Assembly: GCA_023953835.1 (NCBI GenBank)
Contig: JAMLJB010000001.1
Span: 3,631,501-3,695,500 of the forward strand
Direction of reading: 5' to 3'
Source: Rhizobiaceae bacterium
GTDB taxonomy: Bacteria > Pseudomonadota > Alphaproteobacteria > Rhizobiales > Rhizobiaceae
Length of the DNA stretch: 64,000 nt
How positions within the stretch are numbered: position 1 is the stretch's first letter; every line of letters starts with the position of its first letter. The notes beneath the pieces were generated by a model, which had not been told where the DNA came from, ran no database searches, and was given only the letters and a program-made list of their open reading frames with translations. The position numbers were made by a program, and so were the translations under genes. This document shows, piece by piece, positions 23,764 through 33,377 of the stretch.

Positions 23764-24723
23764 ATGCTCGAATGGGCATCGTTCCGGCGGGCCGATGTCC
23801 GGGAAGCCGACGGCGTTGTCTCGGCGGGCGGACTGGCCGGAACGAAGAAGATGAAGCCGGGCGTGGCGCTCGCCCTCGGCGGCGGAGCCGCGCGGGGCTG
23901 GGCGCATATCGGCGTGCTGCGGGCGCTTGACGAGGCCGGGATCGAGATTTCCATGATCGCCGGAACCTCCATCGGCGCGCTGGTTGGCGGATGCTATCTG
24001 GCGGGCAAGCTCAACGAGCTTGAGGAATTTGCGAGGAGCCTGACAAGGCGGCGCATCTTCGGCCTGCTCGACATCACTTTCGCCTCCAATGGTCTGTTCG
24101 GCGGCATGAAGCTCAATGCCCGCATGAAGGAACACATGAACGGCATGCGCATCGAGGACCTGCCGAAGCCGTTTGTGGCGGTGGCGACCGAGATCCGTAC
24201 CGGCCACGAAATCTGGCTGAGCGAAGGTGCGCTGATCCGGGCCGTTCGCGCATCCTATGCATTGCCCGGCGTATTCGAGCCGGTGGAATGCGATGGCCGC
24301 ATCCTTGTCGACGGGGCACTGGTCAATCCCGTTCCCGTATCGGTGTGCCGCGCCTATGAGCAGCCGCTGGTGATCGCGGTGAACCTGCACTACGACAATT
24401 TCGGGCGCTCCGCCGTCTTGAAGCACAGCGCGGGCGAATTGCTGATTGAGAAGAACGGCAATCCGAGGGACACGAAGGACACGCCGCCGACGCAGGCGAG
24501 GCTTGGCGTCACAGGCGTCATGGTCGAGGCGTTCAACATCATACAGGACCGCATTTCGCGCGCCAGGCTGGCCGGCGATCCGCCGGACATGTCGCTGCAA
24601 CCCAAGCTCGGACATATCGGCCTCGCGGAATTCCATCGCGCAGACGAGGCAATCGAGCTTGGCTATGAAAGCACACTTGCGCGCATCGAAGAGGTAAAGC
24701 GGCTTCAGGCCGTCATGGTTTGA
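23764..24723 (+). CDS. Patatin-like phospholipase family protein (RssA type)
   Basis: 319 residues from MLEWASF. The patatin domain begins with the oxyanion motif LALGGGAARGWAHIGVLRAL (about 36-55), then the nucleophile elbow GTSIG with Ser69, and the catalytic Asp in VDGALVNPVPVSV (about 181-193). It is a predicted Ser-Asp dyad lipid acyl hydrolase, likely cytosolic, as there is no signal peptide. A GTG directly before the ATG is an equally good start. A 105-bp gap separates it from hisI. Confidence 0.93.
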   Translation: MLEWASFRRADVREADGVVSAGGLAGTKKMKPGVALALGGGAARGWAHIGVLRALDEAGIEISMIAGTSIGALVGGCYLAGKLNELEEFARSLTRRRIFGLLDITFASNGLFGGMKLNARMKEHMNGMRIEDLPKPFVAVATEIRTGHEIWLSEGALIRAVRASYALPGVFEPVECDGRILVDGALVNPVPVSVCRAYEQPLVIAVNLHYDNFGRSAVLKHSAGELLIEKNGNPRDTKDTPPTQARLGVTGVMVEAFNIIQDRISRARLAGDPPDMSLQPKLGHIGLAEFHRADEAIELGYESTLARIEEVKRLQAVMV

Positions 24724-24808
24724 GCTTCGGGACTTGTTCCTGCCACCCTTCGCGTCGTATAGATTCCCCGTGCGGATTTGATGTGGCGGCATCGACCAAA
24801 CCGTGTCG

Positions 24809-26059
24809 ATGGGGAAAGCATTGTCCGACGTTCAGGCTCAACAAGGGGTCGATGACAGGCGCTCGCAATTCCAGCGCCTCTACAACGAATACCAGCATGC
24901 CTATGCCGAACGCAATTACGAGCGGGCGCTGGACCTCGCGCGACGCGCGCGCGAAATCACCAATTCAATCGAAATCATCCATTCCGAAGCGCTCTGCCTG
25001 CATCGCCTCCACCGCTCGCAGGAGGCATACGCGCTGGCCAGCCAGCACCCGGCAGCGCGCGACAACGAAAACTACCATGACCTGATGGCCGAGATTTGCG
25101 GCGCTCTCGGCATGACCGGCCAGTTGCAGGCACATGGCTCGACCGCGCTGACGATCCGCGAGAGGAAATTCGGCGGCGGCCCGAGCCACCGCATACCGGA
25201 TGGTCCGCCGCCATTACAGGAAGGCTGCAAGCGCGCGATTTCCTATTCTCTCTATGGCGGCAGCCCGCGCTACTGCGAAGTTGCGATCATGAATTGCCAA
25301 AGCGCGGCGCGGCTGCTTCCGCAGTGGACTTGCCGATTCTATTGCGACGAAACGGTTCCAGCGGATGTCCGCCGGAGACTCAAGGAGGCGGGCGGCGAGA
25401 TCATCCTCATCAACGACGCGACGCGCAAATCCATCCCGCCCTTGATGTGGCGCTTCCTGTGCGCCGACGATCCCGGCGTGTCGCATTTCCTGATGCGCGA
25501 CGCCGACTCGCTGATCGGCGAGCGGGAGGCGGCCGCGGTGGGTGCCTGGCTGGAGTCGGGAAAATGGTTCCACGTCATGCGCGACTACTACACCCATACC
25601 GAACTGATGCTGGCGGGGCTATGGGGCGGCTGCACGGGAGCTATCCCCGACATGCGGCGCGAAATCATGGAGTTCATCGCCGAGGGAAATGTGCACACGG
25701 CATTTGTCGACCAGCATTTCCTGAGGAAGCGGATCTGGCCGACGGCTCGCCAGAGCGTCTTGTCGCATGACAGCCAGTTCGATTTCTTCAACAACGAACC
25801 TTTTCCGGTCGTGCCCGGCGCTTCGCTCGATCCCAAACACCATGTCGGCGCAAACCAGAGCACGGGTTCCATCGCCTCGCCCTGCAACGCGCCTGACGGC
25901 AGCAAGGTGAGGATCTACATTCGCGACGGGCAGAAGAACCTGGTCTGCACATATGAAGCCGAGGTGCGCGGGCAGCGCTGGGCACTCGCGGTGCCTGACA
26001 GCTATGCGGACAGGATCGAAAGCAAGGAATGGTCGGCGCGCTTCGACATCATCCGCTAG
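24809..26059 (+). CDS. Putative glycosyltransferase with N-terminal TPR-like region, tandem copy 1
   Basis: 416 residues. The first 120 residues are alpha-helical and TPR-like (NEYQHAYAERNYERALDLARRAREITNS, EALCLHRLHRSQEAYALAS). The C-terminal part (about 140-340) looks like a nucleotide-sugar transferase: ISYSLYGGSPRYCEVAIMNCQSA, WTCRFYCDETVPADV, then LMWRFLCADDPGVSHFLMRDADSLIGERE, where D231-A-D233 could be the metal-binding DXD, and HVMRDYYTHTELMLAGLWGG. A C-terminal beta-rich module of about 70 residues follows. Sugar and acceptor are unknown. A GTG two codons earlier is an alternative start. The next gene is a close paralogue. Confidence 0.7.
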   Translation: MGKALSDVQAQQGVDDRRSQFQRLYNEYQHAYAERNYERALDLARRAREITNSIEIIHSEALCLHRLHRSQEAYALASQHPAARDNENYHDLMAEICGALGMTGQLQAHGSTALTIRERKFGGGPSHRIPDGPPPLQEGCKRAISYSLYGGSPRYCEVAIMNCQSAARLLPQWTCRFYCDETVPADVRRRLKEAGGEIILINDATRKSIPPLMWRFLCADDPGVSHFLMRDADSLIGEREAAAVGAWLESGKWFHVMRDYYTHTELMLAGLWGGCTGAIPDMRREIMEFIAEGNVHTAFVDQHFLRKRIWPTARQSVLSHDSQFDFFNNEPFPVVPGASLDPKHHVGANQSTGSIASPCNAPDGSKVRIYIRDGQKNLVCTYEAEVRGQRWALAVPDSYADRIESKEWSARFDIIR

Positions 26060-26189
26060 GCTCAGTCACCGAAATTCCGCAAGTTGCCGCCAAATGCCGG
26101 GCCTTGCGCAGTCGTTCGGGATGAATATATGCAGTTGGTGCGGTGTTGAGGATTTGGCGGAATCGACCTTTGCACGTCGATGGGAAACC

Positions 26190-27422
26190 ATGTCGCCAGA
26201 CCGCCAGCCTGCCACCGGGACCCTGACCGGCCGCGCGCTTCAGGAGCACCTTTACCAGCAGTACAATGAACTCTTTGCGGCGCGAAAATTCGAGGAAGCG
26301 CTTGCGGTGGCGCGCCATGCGCGCACGCTTTTCAGCTCCCTCGACCTCGTCTATGCCGAGGCGGTTTGCCTGAATCGCCTGGACCATCCGCAGGAAGCAT
26401 ACGAGATCGCAAGCAACAATCCGCCGCCTCAAAGGCAGCAGATGTATTTCGACCTCATGGCTGAAATCTGCGGAGCGCTGGGCAAGCAGGATGAAATGCG
26501 GGCCAATGGTTCGGCTTCGCTTGCGCTGCGCGACAGCATTGTGGCTGCCGAGCCCCGCTATCCCCTTCCCGAAGGGCCGCCGCCACGCATTCGCGGCAAG
26601 GGCCAGGTCATCGCCTACTCACTGTTTGGCGCAAGCCCACGCTATTGTGAGGTCGCGATCATGAACTGCGTGGCGGCCGCAAGACTGCTGCCAGACTGGC
26701 GCTGCCGCTTCTATTGCGACGAGACCGTACCCTCCGAAATCTTTCGCAGGATCACGGAAGCGGGCGGCGAAATCCGCATGGTCGACGCACAAGCGCGCGA
26801 AAGCATTCCGGCCCTTATGTGGCGTTTCCTTGCCGCGGACGATCCCGATGTCTCGCGCTTCCTGATGCGCGATGCGAATTCGCTGATCGGGGAACGCGAG
26901 GTCGCCGCTGTGCAGGCATGGCTGGAATCAGGCAGGTGGTTCCACGTCATGCGGGACAACTATACGCACACGGAGATCATGCTGGCGGGATTGTGGGGCG
27001 GCTGCACCGGGGTCATCCCGGACATGCGACGCGAAATGATCGCATTCGTGAAACCGGGAGATTTCGTACCGAGCCATGTTGACCAGCATTTTCTCCGCAA
27101 GAGAGTTTGGCCGACCGTCCGGCAAAGCGTGCTCTCGCACGACCGCCTGTTTCATTTCTTCAACAATGAGCCGTTCCCGCATGTGCCCGGCGCATCGCTC
27201 GACCTCGAGCACCACATAGGCATAAATCTGAGCACCCGCAGCCTTGTCGGAGAGATCGACATGGCTGATGGAGAGATCGCGACAATGCTCATATTCGATG
27301 AGCTGGGCCGCCAGGTTTGCGCATACAAGGTGCACCCCACCAACAGGACCTGGCAAATCTCCATTCCCGACAGCTACGCGGAAAAGGTCCGTAACAATGA
27401 GTGGGTCGTCAGGTTCGCCTGA
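26190..27422 (+). CDS. Putative glycosyltransferase-like protein, tandem copy 2 (DXD altered)
   Basis: 410 residues, co-linear with copy 1 over its whole length: TPR-like start (YNELFAARKFEEALAVARHAR), VIAYSLFGASPRYCEVAIMNC, FYCDETVPSEIF, LMWRFLAADDPDVSRFLMRDANSLIGEREVAAV, HVMRDNYTHTEIMLAGLWGGCTG and a C-terminal sandwich-like module. The putative DXD of copy 1 reads D228-A-N230 here, so metal binding may be altered. The ATG at 26190 lines up with TTG in copy 1; upstream DNA of the two genes is also alike (GTCGATGGG...), showing the duplication included the promoter-proximal region. It converges with recJ. Confidence 0.68.
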   Translation: MSPDRQPATGTLTGRALQEHLYQQYNELFAARKFEEALAVARHARTLFSSLDLVYAEAVCLNRLDHPQEAYEIASNNPPPQRQQMYFDLMAEICGALGKQDEMRANGSASLALRDSIVAAEPRYPLPEGPPPRIRGKGQVIAYSLFGASPRYCEVAIMNCVAAARLLPDWRCRFYCDETVPSEIFRRITEAGGEIRMVDAQARESIPALMWRFLAADDPDVSRFLMRDANSLIGEREVAAVQAWLESGRWFHVMRDNYTHTEIMLAGLWGGCTGVIPDMRREMIAFVKPGDFVPSHVDQHFLRKRVWPTVRQSVLSHDRLFHFFNNEPFPHVPGASLDLEHHIGINLSTRSLVGEIDMADGEIATMLIFDELGRQVCAYKVHPTNRTWQISIPDSYAEKVRNNEWVVRFA

Positions 27423-27431
27423 ACCGCTCCG

Positions 27432-29225
27432 TCACACGCGCTCGGCCTCGGGCGCGGCATCGATCATGCGAAGTTGGATCGTCCGGTTGCCGTTCCAGTG
27501 GTTTGCAGCAAGCGTCCCCGCCGCATGGATGTTCCTGCCCTGATTGGCGAACAGGAACGTGCCCAATGGGGATTGGGCTACCCGGAAAGCCATCGCCTGC
27601 ACGCGCGCGCCCGTCAGCGAGGCGAGATCGGCCCGCACATGGCCGTTGCCGACCTCGCGCGCCGACAACAACTTGTGGCGCGGCAGCACGAAAACCGGCG
27701 CGGCATGGCCGCTGCCATAGGGTCCCGCATGTTCCAGAGTGTCGAAAAGCTGCTGTGTGACGCCGTCAGCCGACAAGGCGCCGTCGATTTCGAGGCTTTC
27801 CTCGTGCCGCAATTGGGCAACCTGCGCGGCCGCCTGCCGCTCGAAGAAGGCGCGCAGGTCGCCGAGGCGGGCACGCTCGACCGTGATCCCTGCCGCCATG
27901 GCGTGACCGCCGCCCTTGACCAGCAGGCCCTCGGCAACGGCGGCGCGCACCAGCCCGCCAAGATCGAAGCCGGAAATCGAACGGCCTGAACCGACACCCG
28001 TTCCGTTCGCATGGAAGTGCACCGCGAAGGCGGGCCGGCGCGTGTGCTCCTTCAGCCGCGCGGCAATCAGACCGACAATTCCCGGATGCCATGAATCGCT
28101 GGCCGTGACCACGACGGCGGGGCCGTCGCCGCCCGCCATTTCGGCGTCGGCCTCGGCGCGCGCGGCTTCAACCATTGCCTGTTCCATCGCCTGCCGCTCC
28201 TGGTTGAGGCGGTCGAGCGTCTCGGCGATCTTGCGCGCTTCAACGGCGTCATCGGTGGCGAGCAGGCGGCTGCCGAGCGCCGCATCTCCGATGCGCCCGC
28301 CCGCATTGATGCGCGGACCGAGCAGGAAAGCGAGGTGAAAAGCGTTGACCGGCTCGGAAATGCGCGCGGCGCGGATGAGTGCCGCAAGCCCCTCATTGCG
28401 CATCTGGCGAATGGCGATCAGGCCCTTGACGACAAAGGCGCGATTGACGCCCACAAGCGGAACGACGTCGCAGACCGTGGCAAGCGCCACCAGATCGAGA
28501 AAGTTCAGCAGGTCGGGCTGCGCGGCAGCCGCGCCGCGCTGTCGCAGGATGCGGGAAACCTGAACCAGCGCGAGGAAGACGACGCCCGCCGCGCACAGAT
28601 GCCCCTGCCCCGAAATGTCGTCCTCCCGGTTGGGATTGACCACGGGCGTTCCGGCGGGCAGTTCGCCTCCGACCTGATGGTGATCGAGAACGACCACGTC
28701 GGCGCCCGCCTCGCGCGCCGCCGCAATTGCAACCGCGCTGTTGGTGCCGCAATCGACCGTGACGATGAGCGATGCGCGCCCCGCAAGTTCACGCATGGCG
28801 TCGGGGTTCGGCCCGTAGCCTTCAAAGATGCGGTCGGGAATATAGATCTCGGATTCGATCCCGAAATGATCGAGAAAGCGCTTGACGAGCGCCGACGAGC
28901 AGGCCCCATCCACATCGTAGTCGCCAAAAATAGCGATCCGCTCGCGTCGTTCGATCGCATCCGCGATGCGCGAGGCCGCCGCATCCATGTCGGTCAGGGT
29001 TTCGGGATCGGGCAGGAGGTTCCGGATCGTGGGATCGAGGAAGGCCGCCGCTTCGCCCTTGCGCACGCCCCTGCCCGCGAGCACGCGCGCGACGATTTCA
29101 GGAATGCCCTCGGCCTGCGCCATTGCGAGCGCCGCCATTTCCTGCGCTTCGGTCAGACGGTGCACCCAGGCAAGGCCGGTTGCGGAGCGCCTGACATCGA
29201 GGAAATAGCGCCGCTCCGATGTCAA
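27432..29225 (-). CDS. recJ: Single-stranded-DNA-specific exonuclease RecJ
   Basis: 597 residues. DHH-family core: FGDYDVDGACSSALVKRFLDHFGIE (about 99-123), LIVTVDCGTNS, ADVVVLDHHQVGGELP (DHH motif, about 175-190), followed by the DHHA1 domain (VVTASDSWHPGIVGLIAARLKEH, GSGRSISGFDLGGLV, GGGHAMAAGITV) and a C-terminal OB-like part. It degrades ssDNA 5' to 3' in recombination and mismatch repair. The start is TTG, overlapping the glpX stop as TTGA, so translation is coupled to glpX. Confidence 0.96.
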   Translation of the reverse strand: MTSERRYFLDVRRSATGLAWVHRLTEAQEMAALAMAQAEGIPEIVARVLAGRGVRKGEAAAFLDPTIRNLLPDPETLTDMDAAASRIADAIERRERIAIFGDYDVDGACSSALVKRFLDHFGIESEIYIPDRIFEGYGPNPDAMRELAGRASLIVTVDCGTNSAVAIAAAREAGADVVVLDHHQVGGELPAGTPVVNPNREDDISGQGHLCAAGVVFLALVQVSRILRQRGAAAAQPDLLNFLDLVALATVCDVVPLVGVNRAFVVKGLIAIRQMRNEGLAALIRAARISEPVNAFHLAFLLGPRINAGGRIGDAALGSRLLATDDAVEARKIAETLDRLNQERQAMEQAMVEAARAEADAEMAGGDGPAVVVTASDSWHPGIVGLIAARLKEHTRRPAFAVHFHANGTGVGSGRSISGFDLGGLVRAAVAEGLLVKGGGHAMAAGITVERARLGDLRAFFERQAAAQVAQLRHEESLEIDGALSADGVTQQLFDTLEHAGPYGSGHAAPVFVLPRHKLLSAREVGNGHVRADLASLTGARVQAMAFRVAQSPLGTFLFANQGRNIHAAGTLAANHWNGNRTIQLRMIDAAPEAERV

Positions 29226-30199
29226 AACTTGTCCATATCCTGGTGCCGCGCCTTGATTTCGCGCACGGTGCGCGACGAAGAGCGCAGCACGATGGTGTGG
29301 GTGGTGATGGCGGTCCGCCCGAACTTCACCCCGGACAACATGTTGCCGTCGGTGACGCCGGTTGCGGCGAAAACCACGTCGCCGCGCGCCATATCGCCGA
29401 CCTTGTAGACGCGGTTCGGATCGGCAATGCCCATCTTCGCGGCGCGCGCCACCTTCTCCGGCGTGTCCAGCAGCAGGCGGCCCTGCATCTGGCCCCCTGT
29501 GCAGCGCAGCGCCGCCGCAGCCAGTACGCCTTCAGGCGCGCCGCCGGAACCGAGATAGATGTCGATGCCCGTGTCGTCCGGGTTGGTGGTGTGGATCACG
29601 CCCGCCACATCGCCGTCGCCGATCAGGCGGATGGCGACTCCCGTGTCGCGCACCGCCTCGATCAGCTTGGCGTGGCGCGGACGGTCGAGGATGCAGGCAG
29701 TGATTTCCGAAACCGGCACGCGCTTGGCGTCGGCAAGGTTATGGATGTTCTGGCGCGGGGAGGCATCGATGTCGATGACGCCTTCGGGATAGCCGGGGCC
29801 GATCGCGATCTTGTCCATGTAGACATCCGGCGCATAGAGCAGACTGCCCTTCTCCGCGACAGCGATGACGGCAAGCGCATTGGGCAGGTTCTTCGCGCAG
29901 ATCGTGGTGCCCTCCAGCGGATCGAGCGCAATGTCGACCTCCGGTCCTTTGCCGGTGCCGACCTCCTCGCCGATATAAAGCATCGGAGCCTCGTCGCGTT
30001 CGCCCTCGCCGATGACGACGGTGCCCCGGATCGGCAGGCGATTCAACTCCGCACGCATGGCGTCGACCGCTACCTGATCGGCGGCTTTCTCATCGCCGCG
30101 CCCCCGCAGGCGCGCCGCAGCCACGGCGGCGCGCTCGGTAACGCGCACGATTTCCATTGTCAGAACACGGTCAAGTCCAGCAATCACGCCCTTCGCCAT
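29222..30199 (-). CDS. glpX: Class II fructose-1,6-bisphosphatase
   Basis: 325 residues. GlpX motifs: GRGDEKAADQVAVDAMRAELN (about 32-52), VVIGEGERDEAPMLYIGEEVG (metal site), DIALDPLEGTTICAKNLPNALAVIA (about 89-113) and DGDVAGVIHTTNPDDTGIDIYLGSGGAPEGVLAAAAL. It dephosphorylates fructose-1,6-bisphosphate in gluconeogenesis; some relatives also use sedoheptulose-1,7-bisphosphate. It lies between hom and recJ on the same strand, an arrangement I know from other rhizobia. A 96-nt gap to hom leaves room for its own promoter. Confidence 0.96.
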   Translation of the reverse strand: MAKGVIAGLDRVLTMEIVRVTERAAVAAARLRGRGDEKAADQVAVDAMRAELNRLPIRGTVVIGEGERDEAPMLYIGEEVGTGKGPEVDIALDPLEGTTICAKNLPNALAVIAVAEKGSLLYAPDVYMDKIAIGPGYPEGVIDIDASPRQNIHNLADAKRVPVSEITACILDRPRHAKLIEAVRDTGVAIRLIGDGDVAGVIHTTNPDDTGIDIYLGSGGAPEGVLAAAALRCTGGQMQGRLLLDTPEKVARAAKMGIADPNRVYKVGDMARGDVVFAATGVTDGNMLSGVKFGRTAITTHTIVLRSSSRTVREIKARHQDMDKF

Positions 30200-30295
30200 T
30201 TCAATTTATCCCCGACAAGATTTCAGTTGCCGCCCTTTTGTCAAAGGCACGCAACAAGAGCAAGACAACCGACCCTACTGAATCGATTGAGGAAA

Positions 30296-31618
30296 CTACT
30301 CCGCGCGTTCAATGCGAATGACCTGCGCCTTATCCGCAAGAAGGCCGTCCTTGGTCACCGCCTCGACCGCCTTGCGCACTGCGGACTCCGTCGTCTCATG
30401 CGTGACCAGAATGACGGTCTTTTGCTTCGCATCCAGTTCGCCATGCGCCTGCTGGACGATGGATTCCAGCGAAATCTCGTTGTCGGCCATGCGCTTTGCG
30501 AGCGTGGCGAACACGCCGATGCGGTCATGCACGGTGAGGCGGATGAAATATCCACCCGCGTGCGAGCGGATGCCCGCCCTCTTGTAGGGCTTCAGTTCCT
30601 TGGCCGGGCGGCCAAACACCGGGCCGTGCTGGAAACCGGGGAGGCTCTTGGCGATGTCGGCAATGTCGCCGACCACTGCGGACGCGGTCGCGTTGCCGCC
30701 TGCGCCGGGGCCGGACAAAAGCAATTCGCCGAGAATGTCCGTCTCGACCGCAACCGCATTGGTCACGCCGTGCACCTGCGCGATCACCGACGAGGTGGGG
30801 ACCATCGTCGGATGCACGCGCTGCTCGACACCCGTCTCGGTCTGCTGCGCGACGCCAAGCAGCTTGATGCGGTAGCCGAGTTCGCCGGCAGCGCGAATGT
30901 CCGCCTGCGTGATGTTGGAAATGCCTTCCATATAGACCTGATCGGCGGCGATCCGCGTGCCGAATGCAAGGCTGGTGAGGATGGCGAGCTTGTGCGCCGT
31001 GTCATTGCCTTCGATGTCGAAGGTCGGGTCGGCCTCCGCGTAGCCCAGCCGCTGGGCATCCTTGAGGCATTCCTCGAACGAGATGCCTTCCGCTTCCATT
31101 CGCGTCAGTATGTAGTTGCAGGTGCCGTTGAGGATGCCGAACACGCGGCTGACGCTGTTGCCAGCCATTGCCTCGCGCATCGTCTTGATGACCGGGATGC
31201 CGCCTGCGACCGCCGCCTCATAGTTCAGCAACACGCCCTTCGATTCCGCGATTTCGGCAAGCGCCACGCCGTGCTTCGCCAGAAGCGCCTTGTTGGCGGT
31301 GACCACATGCTTACCCGCCTCAAGCGCGGCGGTGACCGCCACGCGCGCCGCACCCTCGTCGCCGCCCATCAGTTCCACGAACACGTGGATGCCGTCGAAC
31401 TTCGCCAGCTCGACCGGATCGTCGAACCACTTCGCCGCGCCGAGATCGACGCCACGGTCGCGCGAACGGTCGCGGGCCGAAACCGCCGTGACCTCGATAG
31501 GTTGCCCGCATTGCCGGGTGAGTTCGGCGGCCTTTCGGGTCAGGACGCGAACAACCGATGCGCCCACGGTGCCGAGTCCGGCGATCCCAACATGCAAAGC
31601 GTTCGCAACGCGAGCCAC
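30296..31618 (-). CDS. hom: Homoserine dehydrogenase
   Basis: 440 residues, a mono-functional enzyme. NAD(P) Rossmann motif VGIAGLGTVGASVVRVL (10-26); catalytic core with GILNGTCNYILTRME, EADPTFDIEGNDTAHKLAIL (substrate-binding Glu/Asp and Lys) and SGPGAGGNATASAVVGDI; C-terminal ACT domain (about 355-435, YFIRLTVHDRIGVFATLAKRMADNEISLESIVQ) for feedback by threonine. The start is GTG with AAGGA upstream. It makes homoserine for threonine and methionine. The aminotransferase gene precedes it by 30 nt on the same strand. Confidence 0.96.
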   Translation of the reverse strand: MARVANALHVGIAGLGTVGASVVRVLTRKAAELTRQCGQPIEVTAVSARDRSRDRGVDLGAAKWFDDPVELAKFDGIHVFVELMGGDEGAARVAVTAALEAGKHVVTANKALLAKHGVALAEIAESKGVLLNYEAAVAGGIPVIKTMREAMAGNSVSRVFGILNGTCNYILTRMEAEGISFEECLKDAQRLGYAEADPTFDIEGNDTAHKLAILTSLAFGTRIAADQVYMEGISNITQADIRAAGELGYRIKLLGVAQQTETGVEQRVHPTMVPTSSVIAQVHGVTNAVAVETDILGELLLSGPGAGGNATASAVVGDIADIAKSLPGFQHGPVFGRPAKELKPYKRAGIRSHAGGYFIRLTVHDRIGVFATLAKRMADNEISLESIVQQAHGELDAKQKTVILVTHETTESAVRKAVEAVTKDGLLADKAQVIRIERAE

Positions 31619-31648
31619 GGCGTATCCTTTTCCTGTCGATTGAACCCG

Positions 31649-32872
31649 TCAGCGATGCGCGGCGAGCGGCACCACATTGTTGGGCTGCTTGGCTGACGCC
31701 TGCAAGAATTTCTTGATCGAGCGCGCCGCCTGCCTGATGCGGTGCTCGTTTTCCACGAAGGCAAGGCGAACGAAGTCGTCGCCGTGCTCGCCGAAGCCGA
31801 CGCCCGGCGCGACCGCCACATCGGCATGTTCGATCAAGAGCTTCGAAAATTCCAGCGAGCCAAGGTGCCGGAACTGCTCGGGGATCGGCGCCCATGCGAA
31901 CATGGAAGCCTGCGGTGCGGGAATGTCCCAACCCGCGCGACCGAACGACTCAACCATTGCATCGCGGCGCTTGTGGTAGACCGAACGAATTTCGGCGATG
32001 TCCGAACCGTCACCGTTCAGCGCGGCGGCTGCCGCGACCTGGATCGGCGTGAACGCACCATAGTCCAGATAGGATTTGACGCGCGCCAGCGCCGCAATCA
32101 GCCGTTCGTTGCCCACCGCAAAGCCCATGCGCCAGCCGGGCATGGAAAAGGTCTTGGACATGGAGGTGAACTCAACCGCGATGTCCATCGCGCCGGGCAC
32201 CTGAAGCACCGAAGGCGGCGGATTGCCGTCGAAATAGATTTCCGAATAGGCGAGGTCCGACAGGATGATAATGTCGTTCTTTCGCGCGAAGGCCACCACG
32301 TCCTTGTAGAAATCCAGCGAGGCGACCAGCGCCGTCGGGTTCGAAGGATAGTTGAGGATCAGCGCAAGCGGCTTCGGGATGGAATGGCGCACGCCGCGCT
32401 CAAGCGCGGGGATGAACTTGTCGTCGGGTTCCACCTGGAGCGAACGGATGACGCCGCCCGACATGATGAAGCCGAAGGCATGGATCGGATAGGTCGGATT
32501 GGGGCACAGGATGACATCGCCGGGCGCGGTGATCGCCTGCGCCATGTTGGCGAAGCCTTCCTTGGAGCCGAGCGTGGCGACGACCTGCGTATCCGGGTCG
32601 AGCTTCACTCCGAAACGGCGCGCATAATAGTTGGCCTGAGCGCGGCGCAGACCGGGAATGCCGCGCGACGCCGAATAGCGGTGGGTGCGCGGATCGCGCA
32701 CGACTTCTACCAGCTTGTCCACGATGGCGGTGGGGGTCGGCAGGTCGGGGTTGCCCATGCCGAGATCGATGATGTCGGCGCCGCGTGAACGCGCGCTGGC
32801 CTTGAGCCGGTTCACCTGCTCGAACACATAGGGCGGAAGCCGCCTGACCTTATGAAATTCTTCCATTTCCAT
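31649..32872 (-). CDS. PLP-dependent aminotransferase, AlaC/LL-diaminopimelate aminotransferase-like
   Basis: 407 residues from MEMEEFHKVRRLPPYVFEQV; AGGGGG at 7 nt before this ATG favours it over the ATG 11 codons upstream. Class I/II aminotransferase fold: IIDLGMGNPDLPTP, HRYSASRGIPGLRRA, LGSKEGFANMAQA, LNYPSNPTA, IILSDLAYSEIYFDG, and the Schiff-base lysine in SMSKTFSMPGWRMGFAVGN. In E. coli AlaC it converts pyruvate to alanine; in other bacteria close relatives act in lysine/aspartate metabolism. Position just upstream of hom fits aspartate-family or alanine synthesis, but substrate is not settled by sequence. Confidence 0.92.
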   Translation of the reverse strand: MEMEEFHKVRRLPPYVFEQVNRLKASARSRGADIIDLGMGNPDLPTPTAIVDKLVEVVRDPRTHRYSASRGIPGLRRAQANYYARRFGVKLDPDTQVVATLGSKEGFANMAQAITAPGDVILCPNPTYPIHAFGFIMSGGVIRSLQVEPDDKFIPALERGVRHSIPKPLALILNYPSNPTALVASLDFYKDVVAFARKNDIIILSDLAYSEIYFDGNPPPSVLQVPGAMDIAVEFTSMSKTFSMPGWRMGFAVGNERLIAALARVKSYLDYGAFTPIQVAAAAALNGDGSDIAEIRSVYHKRRDAMVESFGRAGWDIPAPQASMFAWAPIPEQFRHLGSLEFSKLLIEHADVAVAPGVGFGEHGDDFVRLAFVENEHRIRQAARSIKKFLQASAKQPNNVVPLAAHR

Positions 32873-32935
32873 CTCGCGTCCCCCTGAGGGTCCCGGCCCG
32901 TTCATGCATGGCCGCGCGCAGCCCTATATACCCCA

Positions 32936-33286
32936 TCAGCAGGTCGGTCGAGGGGCGCAAATTTCTTTCAGCGTTTCATCGCTGTGCGTCGCGCCAAGCC
33001 GCCGCAGTTCCGCCTCGCTGGCCGAGGCCGACGGTCCCTTGCCTGATGCGGCCTGCCCTGCCGCCGCACCTTTCAGCGAATCGACCGCAGCATCACGCTC
33101 TTCCTGCGACAATTGAGCGGCGGCTATTGCCGGCTTGACGTTGAGATTGGGATAGGTGCCGGTATTGACCGCCCCGCTTGCCGGATCGTCCGGCGTCGTG
33201 CAGGCGGCCAGCGCAAACAGGAGCGAGATCATTGCGGCGCGACCGCAATTCCCGGCTGTGAAGCGCAATGCGAATTTCTTTTTCAC
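32936..33286 (-). CDS. Small secreted lipoprotein, hypothetical
   Basis: 116 residues from a GTG (VKKKFALRF) preceded by GGAG. The N-terminus is a lipoprotein signal: basic start, hydrophobic MISLLFALAAC with lipobox LAAC, then TTPDDPASGAV. The mature part is short, Ala/Ser/Gly-rich and has one helical segment (LSQEERDAAVDSLKGAAA) and RRLGATHSDETLKEIC. It probably sits in the periplasm or outer membrane. It is divergent from phaC (91 bp between them), with which it might share regulation. I do not recognise a family with known function. Confidence 0.8.
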   Translation of the reverse strand: MKKKFALRFTAGNCGRAAMISLLFALAACTTPDDPASGAVNTGTYPNLNVKPAIAAAQLSQEERDAAVDSLKGAAAGQAASGKGPSASASEAELRRLGATHSDETLKEICAPRPTC

Positions 33287-33377
33287 TCCGGCTCCATTTG
33301 CGACGAATGATGTTGGACCCTTAGAGTCTTCCCATGATACCATGTCAAGAAAGCGCAGGGGAGGAACAGCGCAAAAC

